64,000 bases of DNA from Clitoria ternatea. Lineage: Eukaryota > Streptophyta > Magnoliopsida > Fabales > Fabaceae. Each line of letters begins with the position of its first letter. The stretch's first letter is position 1. Of the stretch, positions 26,076-39,085 are shown piece after piece. Where the stretch lies: NCBI GenBank assembly GCA_037962975.1, contig JAYKXN010000072.1:248001-312000 (forward strand), read 5' to 3'. The notes under the pieces are model-generated. The model worked only from the letters and a program-made list of their open reading frames with translations, was not told where the DNA came from and made no database searches. The translations under genes were made by a program, and so were the position numbers.

Positions 26076-28017
26076 GTGAAAATTTTGGTTATTACAAAAA
26101 ATAAGACATGATATATTTAAGAGGTCTATACATACAGAGAAGACATATACTATCAAAATCTTAATTTTATCTTAAAGTAAAAATGTCAAATATGGTTATT
26201 AATGAATAACTAAAACATATTTACACACATTTGTTATATTAGATTTATAAAATATCACAATATCTATAGTCTTTTATCTAATAATAGGAGTCAAAAAATG
26301 TATATTGATGGCAGTAAATATTAGCCATAGTCACTGGCTGAGGAAAAGACACATAACTAATTTTAAAATTGAATTAACACTTCACTTTATTTTTCAGATG
26401 AATTCGGCCTAATTTAGTTTTAGGACAATTTATAACATCATATTTAATAAGTGGCAACATTTCATCATGACTGATCAAACTCATTTCAAGTGAGTTTGCT
26501 GAAATAAATACACAATATATGTTTGGGATCCCTTGAGTTATTTAATGTTGCTTTGGGTCTGTATCCATGGCTTAATGCAAACTAAATTTTGAACCCTAAA
26601 TTATAGAGAGAAAATATGGCGTCACATAAAGTAAATCTAAAGGTTGAGAATCACAAACTTATCAACTTTATACATATAAAGATGAATTAGAAAGAGAAAA
26701 TGTACAATGAAAATACTTATTATTTTTGAATTATATAACAATACCAAATTATGGATTGACATCCAACTCTTTTAGATTTCTTTTGAAAAAATAACTCATA
26801 TATTTGCATCACACTTTCATGATGTCATTTATCATGATATTTGTTTGAATCTCACCAATCATGACTATCAATACATATTACATATTAGTTTTTAGAGTGG
26901 TAACATAAATTTTGATTCCAAGAGTGTAGTTAAATTTTAAAAATGTATAATTAAACAATTTTGATAATAATTTTTACTTATATATGTATGGTTTTAATAT
27001 TTTTCCTATTTTTAAAATAAAATTTATCTTTTAAAAATAAAATAAAGATAAATTTAACCTTGAATTGTTTTTATTCGTTAAATATATCTTATATCTATTG
27101 TTTTAAAATACAATTGTTTTTATTCGTCATAATGATATATAAAAAATTATGAAAATTTAAAATCATATCGTAATTATAAACTTTTGAAGATACAATCAAT
27201 GATAATAGAACATTTGATATATACCTATAAGTTAGACACACTAAATTTTTCAAATAAATAAAGAGTATTAGCATTTGTGTATAATCATATCGTTTGAAAT
27301 AGAAAATCAAACTAATAATGTCATCATCATTGTTTACACTTTGATTTTATTAAGTTATGTATAAAGAACCACCTAATAATGCTTAACTCTATATTATTAA
27401 ATCAAAATTATCATCATTGTGTATGTTTTAATTTAATAAGGATATATATAAAAAAGTATCTAATAATGGTTAGTTTTTTCTTTTCTTTAAACAAATACTC
27501 AACGCTTATATCAAACAACATACGAAGATTACAAGGGTGGTCTTACATATGTGACTTAGATATCACACTCGTCAAGGTTGTTATAAACCAGTAAAATAAT
27601 TTGTTATCATGATCAACAACGGATATTATGTAATTCACTTAAAACAAAAAAAAGATCATATGAGAATGGTTCAATTTTATTTAATAACTTCAAACAATGA
27701 TATCTTTCATTATTTTTCATTATAGTAACATGTTATAGAATATTTAAAATTTAAATCAATTATAATTATTATATATATTAATAAGTATTATATATATTAA
27801 AGATATTTAATATTACATAATAATATTTAACATACTTATAACCTGAGTATGATACTTAGATATGATAAATGTTTTCAAATCTTATACATTTTTATTTGTT
27901 GGTTATTTACTAACATACAAATCAAAATCACTTATATATTAAAATCAACCTTTTGTTACTCTCATGAACATGTGTAAATATCACAAACAATGACTTACTT
28001 ATTTTTATGGTGTCATT

Positions 28018-30766
28018 TGTAACACCTTATTATTTGCAACTAATAATTCCAAAAATATGAGAAAATTTTTCACAAACAGTCACGTAACATTTGATATAGA
28101 AGGGAGCAGGCAAGGGGGAAACGAAAAGCATTCACGCGCACATAGCAACCTACAGGGAAGCTAACACTGGGGTCGGCTCAATGGGTTTATCGTAACACAC
28201 CAGCACTAGGGCGGATTGCACAACACCGTTCATTCGCTTAGACGGGGTCTGACACCGTCCAGGCGGAGTATGGTAAAGCAGCAGCGGATAGAAGATATTT
28301 CACAAGGAGGCTTCCCTTCGAGTAACACTGGTCACTCAACGGGAGGAAATAGATAAGGGAAGAAGTTAATACAATCACACGTGTAACATTCGGTGGAAGG
28401 GCGGAGTTAGAATCATCCTACTTGGCTAGACGTGGTATATTTATCTTGGGCGGACTACAATACAATATTCACTTACTCAGGCGATGTTCAATACCGCCCA
28501 GCGAGACGGAATAATGCGACAACGGAGAAAGAAGGTACATAGGCGGAATCTTGAGTTGAAATCTACTTGCTTCAGCATAGTTCTACGCGTTTGGGTGAAC
28601 TGTCCTAGTTACTTGGGCGAGGTATGACACCGCCTAAACGAAATCTGCACAACGCCTCTTAAACACAACTACAAGGTAATTTTCTCCATCGGGTATGGAC
28701 AAGGGTTCACTAGGTAAATCCTCACACTTGCACTTCACTCAGAAAAACGGGAAATTACAGGGTCCAAATGCGATAGTAGGTTGTGGAGAAAGGAGGAGTC
28801 TGAACCTATTCCGCCCAACTCAACTAATTATGACAACGCCTGGGCGGACTCAACCACCACGCCCAATTCAGGGGTCAACACCGGGGTCTCATTCTAACAA
28901 CTACATCGCTCCAGCGCGAATCCTCACGTTGGGCGAATTGTTCCCATACTTCGGGCGGGCTACGACTCCGCCCAACGTATCCTGACATGAATTTTTCCTA
29001 AGACAATCCTCGATTCACTCAGACTTGGCTGTAACCTGCTCTATCATACTGTCCCTGCGTATCCATTAAAGCACAATTATGAAACAAGGCAGCACATAGC
29101 ATCACACACACCAAAACCATACATCCATATATACATAAAAGTGTATGCCAATATTTACAATACAAAATCGAACTTCTTCTTGCCCATAAAGTTCTATTCA
29201 TCCCTAAAACATTAACATCCGGTATGAGCCAGTCAGGGCTTAATCTAACAACGCCTTAATTAAACCTTCCAAATGCATCGGCACTCCGCCCAACATTCCA
29301 GCTCTGCCTTTGATCCTCCTCACGAGAGACATTCACTGAAAATGGCCACTGCAGGGGTGAGCTTTTACATGTATAATGATACTCACAGACTCGGTATCAG
29401 CGTCAGTAAACGCTCCTGCTATCATCCAACCTTTCTCAAGTAACCAAGTTCATACAGTTCAAACAACATTCATGACACACATGATACACAGAGTTTATTC
29501 CACATCCAAATATATCTTCATGCATTCAAAGTCACACACATATACATACATAGATTTATACACCACCACAATCAGCCTTATTTCTATATGCATGCCTGCG
29601 GATCCGACTCGGGTAAAGACTCTCAGTTACGGTCCCCTTTTCTTCTGGCCCCTCGTCCCTCAGCTCTTACCAGGTGGCACCGGCCTCCCCACGGCGTCTC
29701 GAGACTCTCTTCTCTAGCTCCAACGGCTACCACGAGCTCTATTGGGATCTAGCCAGGGTCGGTAACTGGAAGTCGTTTCCCTTGGGGTTCTTGACCTTCT
29801 ATGGGTCACCCCACTCTCACTCATGCAACTAACACATTCATTATTACACATCATCGCGCCATGAACACCTTCGCCGTAGTCATTAAGCAAGAACGGATTT
29901 CCCACACTACTCGTAATCATTCAGTCAATCACACCAGCGCATGTTACAATCGGTCATCAGACTAACAACATTGAGCAATCCAATTAAGAGCACGCACATG
30001 CATATTTTTCATAGTGACAGAAAATAGATCCATGCATATCATCCATCATTATCATCCACCGACAGGCTACACCATCGCCACGAAGATCACTATCAGAATC
30101 TCAAATCATGCATCAGTTTTAATAATTATGAATACATGCACACATGCACAGCATCAGTTTTAATGATTATAAATACATGCACACACACACACACCCACAC
30201 TCAGTAATACGTTCATCCGGTACCGTTCTTAGACCATGCATTCGACATGCAAGCGCCCCCTACCTTTAGAAGAATCCTCAGAAACCTTTTCCGTTCTTGT
30301 TGTTGGGTCCGATGTCCTTCTCCTGGTTCGTCCGGTCTTCCTTGGCTTTGTCGTATCCTGCGCCTGATTCTGGGATGAAGTGTAGTCTGTTCTTCAGTAC
30401 TGCAACCAAGGTCTCCAGGAGCGAAGAGTAAGACAGAAGAAGAAGCAAGATGGAGACGAAGAGAGGAAGTAGAGGATGAAGTGACGGAGAAGGGGTCTGA
30501 AGAAAGAGTAAGTGCGTTCCTCACCAAGGCTTACGTTTTATATATATATATGTGCATGCGCACAGTAAAAGAAGAGTAGGATGGGAGAGTGCGTGCCCAG
30601 CGGTCACGTGCACTCCACCCCATCCCCTGTCCACCACCATTTTTTTTTATATTTTAATGGCTTAAACCCACTTAGTTAATTGTAATTAACAGTTATTTCT
30701 AGTTGAAATCAAGTCTTAATGGTTTATTCTTCACTCAGCATTTAATTTCAAAACTGGGATGTTACA
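28018..30766 (-). repeat. Gypsy LTR 1 (3' LTR of unit 1)
   Basis: 2749 bp, plus-strand ends TGTAACACC and GGGATGTTACA. It contains a cluster of GGGCGG/CCGCCC inverted motifs (28209-28980), a CA-rich tract near 30180 and a purine-rich segment near 30420-30500. Its open frames are not protein genes. Confidence 0.92.
28209..28980. repeat. Cluster of GGGCG/CGCC(C) inverted motifs in LTR 1
   Basis: Short GC blocks such as GGGCGGA, CACCGCC, ACCGCCCA and GGGCGAGG recur every 30-150 bp in both orientations. They could form weak hairpins or bind a repeated factor. The same cluster is present in LTR 2 and LTR 3. Confidence 0.55.
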
Positions 30767-30798
30767 GTTCTCCCCCACTGAAAAAGAATTTCGTCCCC
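30767..30798 (-). other. Polypurine tract of unit 1
   Basis: Minus-strand AGTGGGGGAGAAC directly abuts the LTR, preceded by GGGGACGAAATTC. This is the expected site for plus-strand DNA priming during reverse transcription. Confidence 0.85.
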
Positions 30799-30818
30799 AA
30801 AATTCAGTCGGTACTTAC

Positions 30819-31580
30819 CTAGGTAAACAATTCGGGGTACTGCTGTCGCATGGCGTCTTCGCGTTCCCACGTGTAGGAGGTGGTCTCGCCTTGCTGCCAC
30901 TCCACCTTAACCAGCCTTACGTTCTTGTTTCTTAAGCGTTTTACCGATTGATCCACGATTCCAACCGGTGTAGTCACAGTGGTTAGGTCTTCCTTGATCT
31001 CTACCTCGTCGTCAGGCATCGTGTGGCTAGGGTCATGCAAATACTTCCTTAGTTAAGACACGTGAAATACGTTGTGTAATCGGGACAAGTGAGTTGGTAA
31101 CGCGAGGCGGTATGCCACGGGGCCAATCCGTTCTAATACCTCATAAGGTCCGATGTAGCGAGGGCTTAACTTCCCACTTTTTAAGGCTCGTCCAACTCCT
31201 TTACTCGGAGAGGTTCTCAGAAACACCCGATCTCCGACTGAAAATTCTAATGGCTTGATGCGCTTGTCATGGTAGCTCTTCTGCCAGTCTTGTGATGCTT
31301 TCATCTTCTCCCTTATCACTCGGATCTGTTCTGTGGTTTGCTTCACGATGTCTGGTCCCAATAGTAGACTTTCACCCGTTTCCGACCAGCAGAGTGGGGT
31401 TCGGCATCTACGCCCATATAATGCCTCGTAAGGTGCCATGCCAATGCTGTGATGATGGCTGTTGTTGTACGTAAACTCGATCAAGGGAAGGTACTGCTCC
31501 CAGTCCCCACCGTGCTCTAACACACACGCTCTTAATAAGCCTTCTAGACTCTGAATTGTTCGCTCGGACTGTCCATCCGA
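30819..31580 (-). pseudogene. Integrase C-terminus and chromodomain-like tail, unit 1
   Basis: Continues the Pol frame after its in-frame stop. The part 31056-31580 holds the region after the expected integrase glutamate, then YNNSHH, YEALYGRRCRTPLCW and a GPY/F module (IGPYEVLERIGPVAYRL). A second TAA at 31053-31055 interrupts it; unit 2 has CAA there. The last part (30819-31052) is chromodomain-like: PVGIVDQSVKRLRNKNVRLV and TWEREDAMRQQYPELF. No frameshift is present. The changes fit C-to-T mutation of glutamine codons, common in methylated repeats. Confidence 0.88.
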
Positions 31581-34235
31581 TTAGGGGTGGTAGGCAGAAC
31601 TAAGCCAAAGCTTCGTCCCCAATTCTTGATGCATGCTGGTCCAAAACCTGGACGTAAACCTAGGGTCCCTATCTGATACGATGGAAGTAGGTATGCCATG
31701 CAGTCGGATAACTTCTTGAATGTAGATTCGAGCCAACTTATGCAATGGGTACCTCATATTTACAGGTAAGAAGTGTGCACTCTTCGTCAATCGGTCAACA
31801 ATGACCCAAATGGCATCATGGCCCGCTCGGTTTTTGGGTAATCCCATGATAAAATCCATCGCAATTGAGTCCCATTTCCACACGGGGATCTCTAGAGGCT
31901 GCATTGCACCATACGGTTTTTGGTGCTCTACCTTCGATTTCTGACAAGTGATACACCGGGCCACGTACTCCGCCACATCCTTCTTTAGTCCGGGCCACCA
32001 GAACTGTCTCCTCAAGTCGTGGTACATTTTTGTGGTTCCTGGGTGAATGCTGAGTAGGCTTTTGTGGGCTTCATCAAGCACCATTCTTCTCAATCTTCCT
32101 CCACTTGGTATGTATATTCTGTCTCTCACCCGGAAGATCCCATCTGACCCCTCTGCCAAGGATAAATCCTTTCCTTTGGCTTGAATTTCCTTCATTTCAG
32201 CTAGGTAAGAGTCCGCCTGTTGCTGTTCGTACACGGATTTTAGGAACTCATTGGCAATCCTCAACGTACCGATTGTCATCTTCTGAGAGGAAGGGGTGTC
32301 AACATGCAAGTTCATGTCTCGGAACCACTCCAACAACTCAACTTCTTTTGCCATCATGGCTGCTATATGGAGGGATTTCTGACTCAATGCGTCGGCCACG
32401 ATGTTTGCCTTACCTGGGTGATATTTCAACTCGAAATCATAGTCCTTCAAAAACTCAATCCATCTTCTCTGCCTCATGTTCAGCTCCTTTTGGTCGAATA
32501 GGTATTTGAGGCTCTTATGATCGCTGTACACTTCAAATTTGGATCCGTACAAGTAATGCCTCCAGATTTTCAATGCAAAGACTACTGCTGCCAGCTCCAA
32601 GTCATGGGTCGGATAATGCTGCTCGTGGGGTCTCAATTGTCGAGAGGCATATGCTATCACTCGATCTTTCTGCATGAGTACACACCCTAATCCGAGTCCG
32701 GACGCGTCACAATAGACCACGAAGCTTTCTAGTAACTCAGGTAATGCCAACACCAGAGCAGTTGTCAACTTATTCTTTAGCTCTTGGAAGCTGTTCTCAC
32801 ACTCCGGACTCCACACAAAAGGAACGTTCTTCCGAGTCAATTTAGTCAGGGGTAATGCCAACTTAGAAAAACCTTCTATGAACCTCCTATAATAACCTGC
32901 CAAGCCCATAAAACTTCTTACTTCCGAGACCGATCTAGGCCTCTCCCATGCTATTACAGCGGCTACCTTCGCAGGATCCACCGAGACGCCTCGCTTGGAG
33001 ATCACATGCCCGAGGAAGTGGATCTCATCCATCCAGAATTCACACTTTGAAAGCTTTGCAAACAATTGCTTCTCCTTCAACACTTGGAGTACCACTCTGA
33101 GATGTCCTTCATGCTCCTCAGATGTCTTAGAATAAACTAGAATATCATCGATGAAGACAATAACAAACCGATCTAAGAAGGAGTGGAATATGCTGTTCAT
33201 GTAATTCATGAAAACAGCAGGGGCGTTTGTCACACCGAACGGCATCACTACATACTCGTAGTGACCATATCGAGTCCTAAAGGCAGTTTTAGGAATGTCT
33301 GAGTCCTTCACTCGGATTTGGTGATATCCTGATCGTAAGTCAATTTTCGAGAAGACTGAGGCTCCACGCAGCTGGTCAATTAAATCATCAATTCTAGGCA
33401 GTGGGTATCGATTCTTGATTGTGAGTTTATTAAGCTGTCGATAATCTATACAAAGTCTCATGCTGCCATCCTTCTTCTTAACAAGTAGCACAGGTGCGCC
33501 CCATGGTGACACGCTTGGTCTAATGAACTGCTTCTCAAGTAACTCATCCACTTGTTTCTTCAATTCTACCAATTCAGTTAAGGACATTCTGTAGGGTGCA
33601 CTGGAGACCGGTTCGGCTCCAGGGATCAAGTCTATAGAGAATTCAACTTCTCTATTGGGAGGCACACTCGGAACGTCTTCTGGGAACACTTCTGGGAATT
33701 CGCAGACAACCGGAATCTCGTTCATTAGGGTCTCACTCTCATCTTTGGTTAGATAGAGCATCATAAATAGTTGGGTTATACCTAGTGCCGTGCCGTTCTC
33801 AGTGGGTTGTTTTGGGAAAACTATCTCTCGGTTTCTACAATCTACTAATACCTTATTGGCTGAAAGCCAATCTATTCCAAGCACAATATCAAGACCCTTT
33901 AAAGGCATGCAAATTAGATCGAAGGTGAAACTCCGATCATACAACTCAAATGCTACATTTTTACATATTGACGATGTGAACACACTAGGGCCAGTAGGGC
34001 TGGCCACTTCCAAAGTCCGGTTCATAGACACAGTTGGTAACTTCAATCGTTCCACGCACTCATCAGCTATAAAAGAATGGGTAGCTCCCGAATCGAAAAC
34101 AACATTAAGTGTATTCATTCCAAGTGAGCACTTACATTGTACTAGATCGTTTGCTGGTGCAACATCCTCTGCATTGATGGTGTAGATCCTTCCTGCTGCT
34201 GGTGGATCGGTATTCCTCTCTCGGCTGTTCGGAGA
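31581..34235 (-). pseudogene. Gypsy Pol (protease-RT-RNase H-integrase), unit 1
   Basis: Frame open from just after the Gag stop; first Met at 34118 gives 845 residues. From that Met: protease DSGA at 9-12; reverse transcriptase with MPFGVTNAP near 292-300 and the catalytic FIDD at 322-325; RNase H with CDAS at 470-473; integrase zinc finger H692, H700, C722, C725; core aspartates D755 and D816. It ends at a TAA (31581-31583), six codons before the position expected for the catalytic glutamate. The product would have complete RT but an incomplete integrase. Pol acts in virus-like particles to copy RNA into DNA and insert it. Confidence 0.93.
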
Positions 34236-35234
34236 TCACATCATATTTCCTCTGGTTCCGTTGCCTCTGCCACCAGGTCGTTGGTTATCACTCACTCGGG
34301 TTCTATCTTGAAATCCTCCTTGACGCACATTGGTGTTTGTCTGGCGGAGTTGGGGGCAGTCAGGACGAACGTGTCCCTTCTCTCCGTAGTGGTAGCATTT
34401 AACATTTGTATCATTGCAATCCTTAGCAAAATGGTCACCGCCGCATTTAAAGCATCTGCCATACCTTGGTCGTCCACTCATTTGTCTCTCTCGGTCATTA
34501 TGATTCTGATATCTGGTGAAGGGTTCATTCCTCCTCACGTTCCCTGGCCTCTTGAAACGTGATTGTTGAGGCCTCAGGTGCTGGTTGGCTCTGCTGCACT
34601 GGCCCGAATGGGCCCTGTCATCCTCTTCGAATATTCGACACTTGTTCACTAAGGCAGGGAAACTCCGGATTTCATGGTATCTGCAGGCCCTCTTAATATC
34701 CAATCTCAGTCCGTTCTCAAACTTAAGACACTTGGAGTTCTCCGTTCCTGGCTGCTGGAAGGGCGGATAGAATAGGCACAATTCCTCAAATCTGGTCGCG
34801 TATTCTTCCACAGTCAGGGAGCCCTGTTTTAACTCCATAAACTCCAGCTCTTTCCGACTCCTCACTGTGTCGGGAAAGTATTTGTCTAAGAAGCAGGCCT
34901 TGAAATCGTTCCACGTCAGTTGATTATCATCTTCGGGAAATCGGCTTCTGGCTATCTTCCACCAATTCTCCGCTTCATCTCGCAGCATATACACTGCGCA
35001 CTCCACCTTCTGGGCTTCGGTACAGCGAAGACCCCTAAAAATTCTCTTTAATTCCTGAGTCCACTTGAAAGCCGCCTCTGGGTTCCGTCCTCCTAAGAAT
35101 TCACTCGGCTTCCTCTTCAGGAAGCGGTCCAGCACATGGCCATCCTCAGGTCGAGTCTGGTCTTGCCTTTCAAATACATCAGCAAAGCGTTGGAATGCTG
35201 TGGCTATAGCCTCCATACTTTGACGATGCGCCAT
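34236..35234 (-). CDS. gag: Gypsy Gag, unit 1
   Basis: 332 residues. A capsid-type (Retrotrans_gag) domain covers about 75-185, with EAENWWK, TWNDFKACFLDKYFP and SLTVEEYATRFEEL. An arginine-rich linker follows. The first zinc knuckle at 261-273 (CFKCGGDHFAKDC) has one residue less than CX2CX4HX4C. The second at 280-293 (CYHYGEKGHVRPDC) has Tyr in place of its second Cys. It ends at a TGA and the Pol frame continues in phase directly afterwards. Plant chromoviruses usually make one Gag-Pol, so the TGA is probably a nonsense change rather than a true gene end. Gag would package the element RNA. Confidence 0.9.
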   Translation of the reverse strand: MAHRQSMEAIATAFQRFADVFERQDQTRPEDGHVLDRFLKRKPSEFLGGRNPEAAFKWTQELKRIFRGLRCTEAQKVECAVYMLRDEAENWWKIARSRFPEDDNQLTWNDFKACFLDKYFPDTVRSRKELEFMELKQGSLTVEEYATRFEELCLFYPPFQQPGTENSKCLKFENGLRLDIKRACRYHEIRSFPALVNKCRIFEEDDRAHSGQCSRANQHLRPQQSRFKRPGNVRRNEPFTRYQNHNDRERQMSGRPRYGRCFKCGGDHFAKDCNDTNVKCYHYGEKGHVRPDCPQLRQTNTNVRQGGFQDRTRVSDNQRPGGRGNGTRGNMM

Positions 35235-35505
35235 TCCTTATCCTGAAATTGACATTTAAGGATAAGTATACGGAGCCACTTACTACCGATCTAGTTATTA
35301 GTCCAACAATTAATAGCTTAGCACATTATATCATTCGCCTAGGTCATACACTCAATCGGACCAGGGGAAAACAACCCCTTGTCCTCAAGTCAATCTTCAA
35401 TCAAGTTCAACTAGCATCAGAACAATTTCAACCATTCAATCAAAAAGACACACACACCACCGCTTACACTTGGTAAGCATACTTTGGCCTTGGACTTTTT
35501 GGTCC

Positions 35506-35517
35506 GCTCTGATACCA
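35506..35517 (-). other. Primer binding site of unit 1
   Basis: Minus-strand TGGTATCAGAGC, complementary to the 3' end of initiator tRNA-Met, three bases inside LTR 2 (which starts at 35521). Confidence 0.88.
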
Positions 35518-35520
35518 AAA

Positions 35521-38271
35521 TGTAACACCTTATTATTTGCAACTAATAATTCCAAAAATATGAGAAAATTTTTCACAAACAGTCACGTAACATTTGATAT
35601 AGAAGGGAGCAGGCAAGGGGGAAATGAAGAGCATTCACGCGCATATAGCAACCTACAGGGAAGCTAACACTGGGGCCGGCTCAATGGGTTTATCGTAACA
35701 CACCAGCACTAGGGCGGATTGCACAACACCGTTCATTCGCTTAGACGGGGTCTGACACTGTCCAGGCGGAGTATGGTAAAGCAGCAGCGGATAGAAGATA
35801 TTTCACAAGGAGGCTTCCCTTCGAGTAACACTGGTCACTCAACGGGAGGAAATAGATAAGGGAAGAAGTTAATACAATCACACGTGTAACATTCGGTGGA
35901 AGGGCGGAGTTAGAATCATCCTACTTGGCTAGACGTGGTATATTTATCTTGGGCGGACTACAATACAATATTCACTTACTCAGGCGATGTTCAATACCGC
36001 CCAGCGAGACGGAATAATGCGACAACGGAGAAAGAAGGTACATAGGCGGAATCTTGAGTTGAAATCTACTTGCTTCAGCATAGTTCTACGCGTTTGGGTG
36101 AACTGTCCTAGTTACTTGGGCGAGGTATGACACCGCCTAAACGAAATCTGCACAACGCCTCTTAAACACAACTACAAGGTAATTTTCTCCATCGGGTATG
36201 GACAAGGGTTCACTAGGTAAATCCTCACACTTGCACTTCACTCAGAAAAACGGGAAATTACAGGGTCCAAATGCGATAGTAGGTTGTGGAGAAAGGAGGA
36301 GTCTGAACCTATTCCGCCCAACTCAACTAATTATGACAACGCCTGGGCGGACTCAACCACCACGCCCAATTCAGGGGTCAACACCGGGGTCTCATTCTAA
36401 CAACTACATCGCTCCAGCGCGAATCCTCACGTTGGGCGAATTGTTCCCATACTTCGGGCGGGCTACGACTCCGCCCAACGTATCCTGACATGAATTTTTC
36501 CTAAGACAATCCTCGATTCACTCAGACTTGGCTGTAACCTGCTCTATCATACTGTCCCTGCGTATCCATTAAAGCACAATTATGAAACAAGGCAGCACAT
36601 AGCATCACACACACCAAAACCATACATCCATATATACATAAAAGTGTATGCCAATATTTACAATACAAAATCGAACTTCTTCTTGCCCATAAAGTTCTAT
36701 TCATCCCTAAAACATTAACATCCGGTATGAGCCAGTCAGGGCTTAATCTAACAACGCCTTAATTAAACCTTCCAAATGCATCGGCACTCCGCCCAACATT
36801 CCAGCTCTGCCTTTGATCCTCCTCACGAGAGACATTCACTGAAAATGGCCACTGCAGGGGTGAGCTTTTACATGTATAATGATACTCACAGACTCGGTAT
36901 CAGCGTCAGTAAACGCTCCTGCTATCATCCAACCTTTCTCAAGTAACCAAGTTCATACAGTTCAAACAACATTCATGACACACATGATACACAGAGTTTA
37001 TTCCACATCCAAATATATCTTCATGCATTCAAAGTCACACACATATACATACATAGATTTATACACCACCACAATCAGCCTTATTTCTATATGCATGCCT
37101 GCGGATCCGACTCGGGTAAAGACTCTCAGTTACGGTCCCCTTTTCTTCTGGCCCCTCGTCCCTCAGCTCTTACCAGGTGGCACCGGCCTCCCCACGGCGT
37201 CTCGAGACTCTCTTCTCTAGCTCCAACGGCTACCACGAGCTCTATTAGGATCTAGCCAGGGTCGGTAACTGGAAGTCGTTTCCCTTGGGGTTCTTGACCT
37301 TCTATGGGTCACCCCACTCTCACTCATGCAACTAACACATTCATTATTACACATCATCGCGCCATGAACACCTTCGCCGTAGTCATTAAGCAAGAACGGA
37401 TTTCCCACACTACTCGTAATCATTCAGTCAATCACACCAGCGCATGTTACAATCGGTCATCAGACTAACAACATTGAGCAATCCAATTAAGAGCACGCAC
37501 ATGCATATTTTTCATAGTGACAGAAAATAGATCCATGCATATCATCCATCATTATCATCCACCGACAGGCTACACCATCGCCACGAAGATCACTATCAGA
37601 ATCTCAAATCATGCATCAGTTTTAATAATTATGAATACATGCACACATGCACAGCATCAGTTTTAATGATTATAAATACATGCACACACACACACACCCA
37701 CACTCAGCAATACGTTCATCCGGTACCGTTCTTAGACCATGCATTCGACATGCAAGCGCCCCCTACCTTTAGAAGAATCCTCAGAAACCTTTTCCGTTCT
37801 TGTTGTTGGGTCCGATGTCCTTCTCCTGGTTCGTCCGGTCTTCCTTGGCTTTGTCGTATCCTGCGCCTGATTCTGGGATGAAGTGTAGTCTGTTCTTCAG
37901 TACTGCAACCAAGGTCTCCAGGAGCGAAGAGTAAGATAGAAGAAGAAGCAAGATGGAGACGAAGAGAGGAAGTAGAGGATGAAGTGACGGAGAAGGGGTC
38001 TGAAGAAAGAGTAAGTGCGTTCCTCACCAAGGCTCACGTTTTATATATATATATATGTGCATGCGCACAGTAAAAGAAGAGTAGGATGGGAGAGTGCGTG
38101 CCCAGCGGTCACGTGCACTCCACCCCATCCCCTGTCCACCACCATTTTTTTTTATATTTTAATGGCTTAAACCCACTTAGTTAATTGCAATTAACAGTTA
38201 TTTCTAGTTGAAATCAAGTCTTAATGGTTTATTCTTCACTCAGCATTTAATTTCAAAACTGGGATGTTACA
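35521..38271 (-). repeat. Gypsy LTR 2 (shared middle LTR)
   Basis: 2751 bp. It serves as the 5' LTR of unit 1 and the 3' LTR of unit 2. Variant bases near both ends agree with LTR 3, while in the middle it agrees with LTR 1, giving a mosaic pattern. Confidence 0.92.
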
Positions 38272-38303
38272 GTTCTCCCCCACTGAAAAAGAATTTCGTC
38301 CCC
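38272..38303 (-). other. Polypurine tract of unit 2
   Basis: Same AGTGGGGGAGAAC tract as unit 1, directly next to LTR 2 on the minus strand. Confidence 0.85.
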
Positions 38304-38323
38304 GAAATTCAATCGGTACTTAC

Positions 38324-39085
38324 CTAGGTAAACAATTCGGGGTACTGCTGTCGCATGGCGTCTTCGCGTTCCCACGTGTAGGAGGTGGTCTTGCCTTGCT
38401 GCCACTCCACCTTAACCAGCCTTACGTTCTTGTTTCTTAAGCGTTTTACCGATTGATCCACGATTCCAACCGGTGTAGTCACAGTGGTTAGGTCTTCCTT
38501 GATCTCTACCTCGTCGTCAGGCATCGTGTGGCTAGGGTCATGCAAATACTTCCTTAGTTGAGACACGTGAAATACGTTGTGTAATCGGGACAAGTGAGTT
38601 GGTAACGCGAGGCGGTATGCCACGGGGCCAATCCGTTCTAATACCTCATAAGGTCCGATGTAACGAGGGCTTAACTTCCCACTTTTTAAGGCTCGTCCAA
38701 CTCCTTTACTCGGAGAGGTTCTCAGAAACACCCGATCTCCGACTGAAAATTCTAATGGCTTGATGCGCTTGTCATGGTAGCTCTTCTGCCTGTCTTGTGA
38801 TGCTTTCATCTTCTCCCTTATCACTCGGATCTGTTCTGTGGTTTGCTTCACGATGTCTGGTCCCAATAGTAGACTTTCACCCGTTTCCGACCAGCAGAGT
38901 GGGGTTCGGCATCTACGCCCATATAATGCCTCGTAAGGTGCCATGCCAATGTTGTGATGATGGCTGTTGTTGTACGTAAACTCGATCAAGGGAAGGTACT
39001 GCTCCCAGTCCCCACCGTGCTCTAACACACACGCTCTTAATAAGTCTTCTAGACTCTGAATTGTTCGCTTGGACTGTCCATCCGA
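38324..39085 (-). pseudogene. Integrase C-terminus and chromodomain-like tail, unit 2
   Basis: Same frame as Pol after its stop and open to the end. From the first Met at 39028 it has 234 residues: YNNSHHHNIGMAPYEALYG, the GPY/F module IGPYEVLERIGPVAYRL, and the tail KRLRNKNVRLVKVEWQQG to TWEREDAMRQQYPELF. Unlike unit 1 there is no stop at the VSQLRK position. In chromoviruses the tail guides integration to particular chromatin. Cut off from Pol by the upstream TAA, it is probably not made. Confidence 0.88.

Larger units (their letters stand above)
21935..26194. repeat. Tandem subunit B2 (type 2) with full CACTA element
   Basis: Same short type as A2, with the same leaderless junction ATCTGAGCATGATAG. 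It is interrupted by the complete CACTA element at 23522-26035, followed by an AT microsatellite and the shared terminal segment. Confidence 0.83.

Noticed and set aside
29376..29717. 113-residue open frame present in all three gypsy LTRs
   Set aside because: Its conservation only reflects near-identical LTRs; no domain, low-complexity composition, and it lies antisense to the element.
34236..34238. Programmed readthrough at the Gag TGA
   Set aside because: The following bases TCT do not match the usual plant TGA readthrough context, and other nonsense changes exist; kept only as a test, not a claim.
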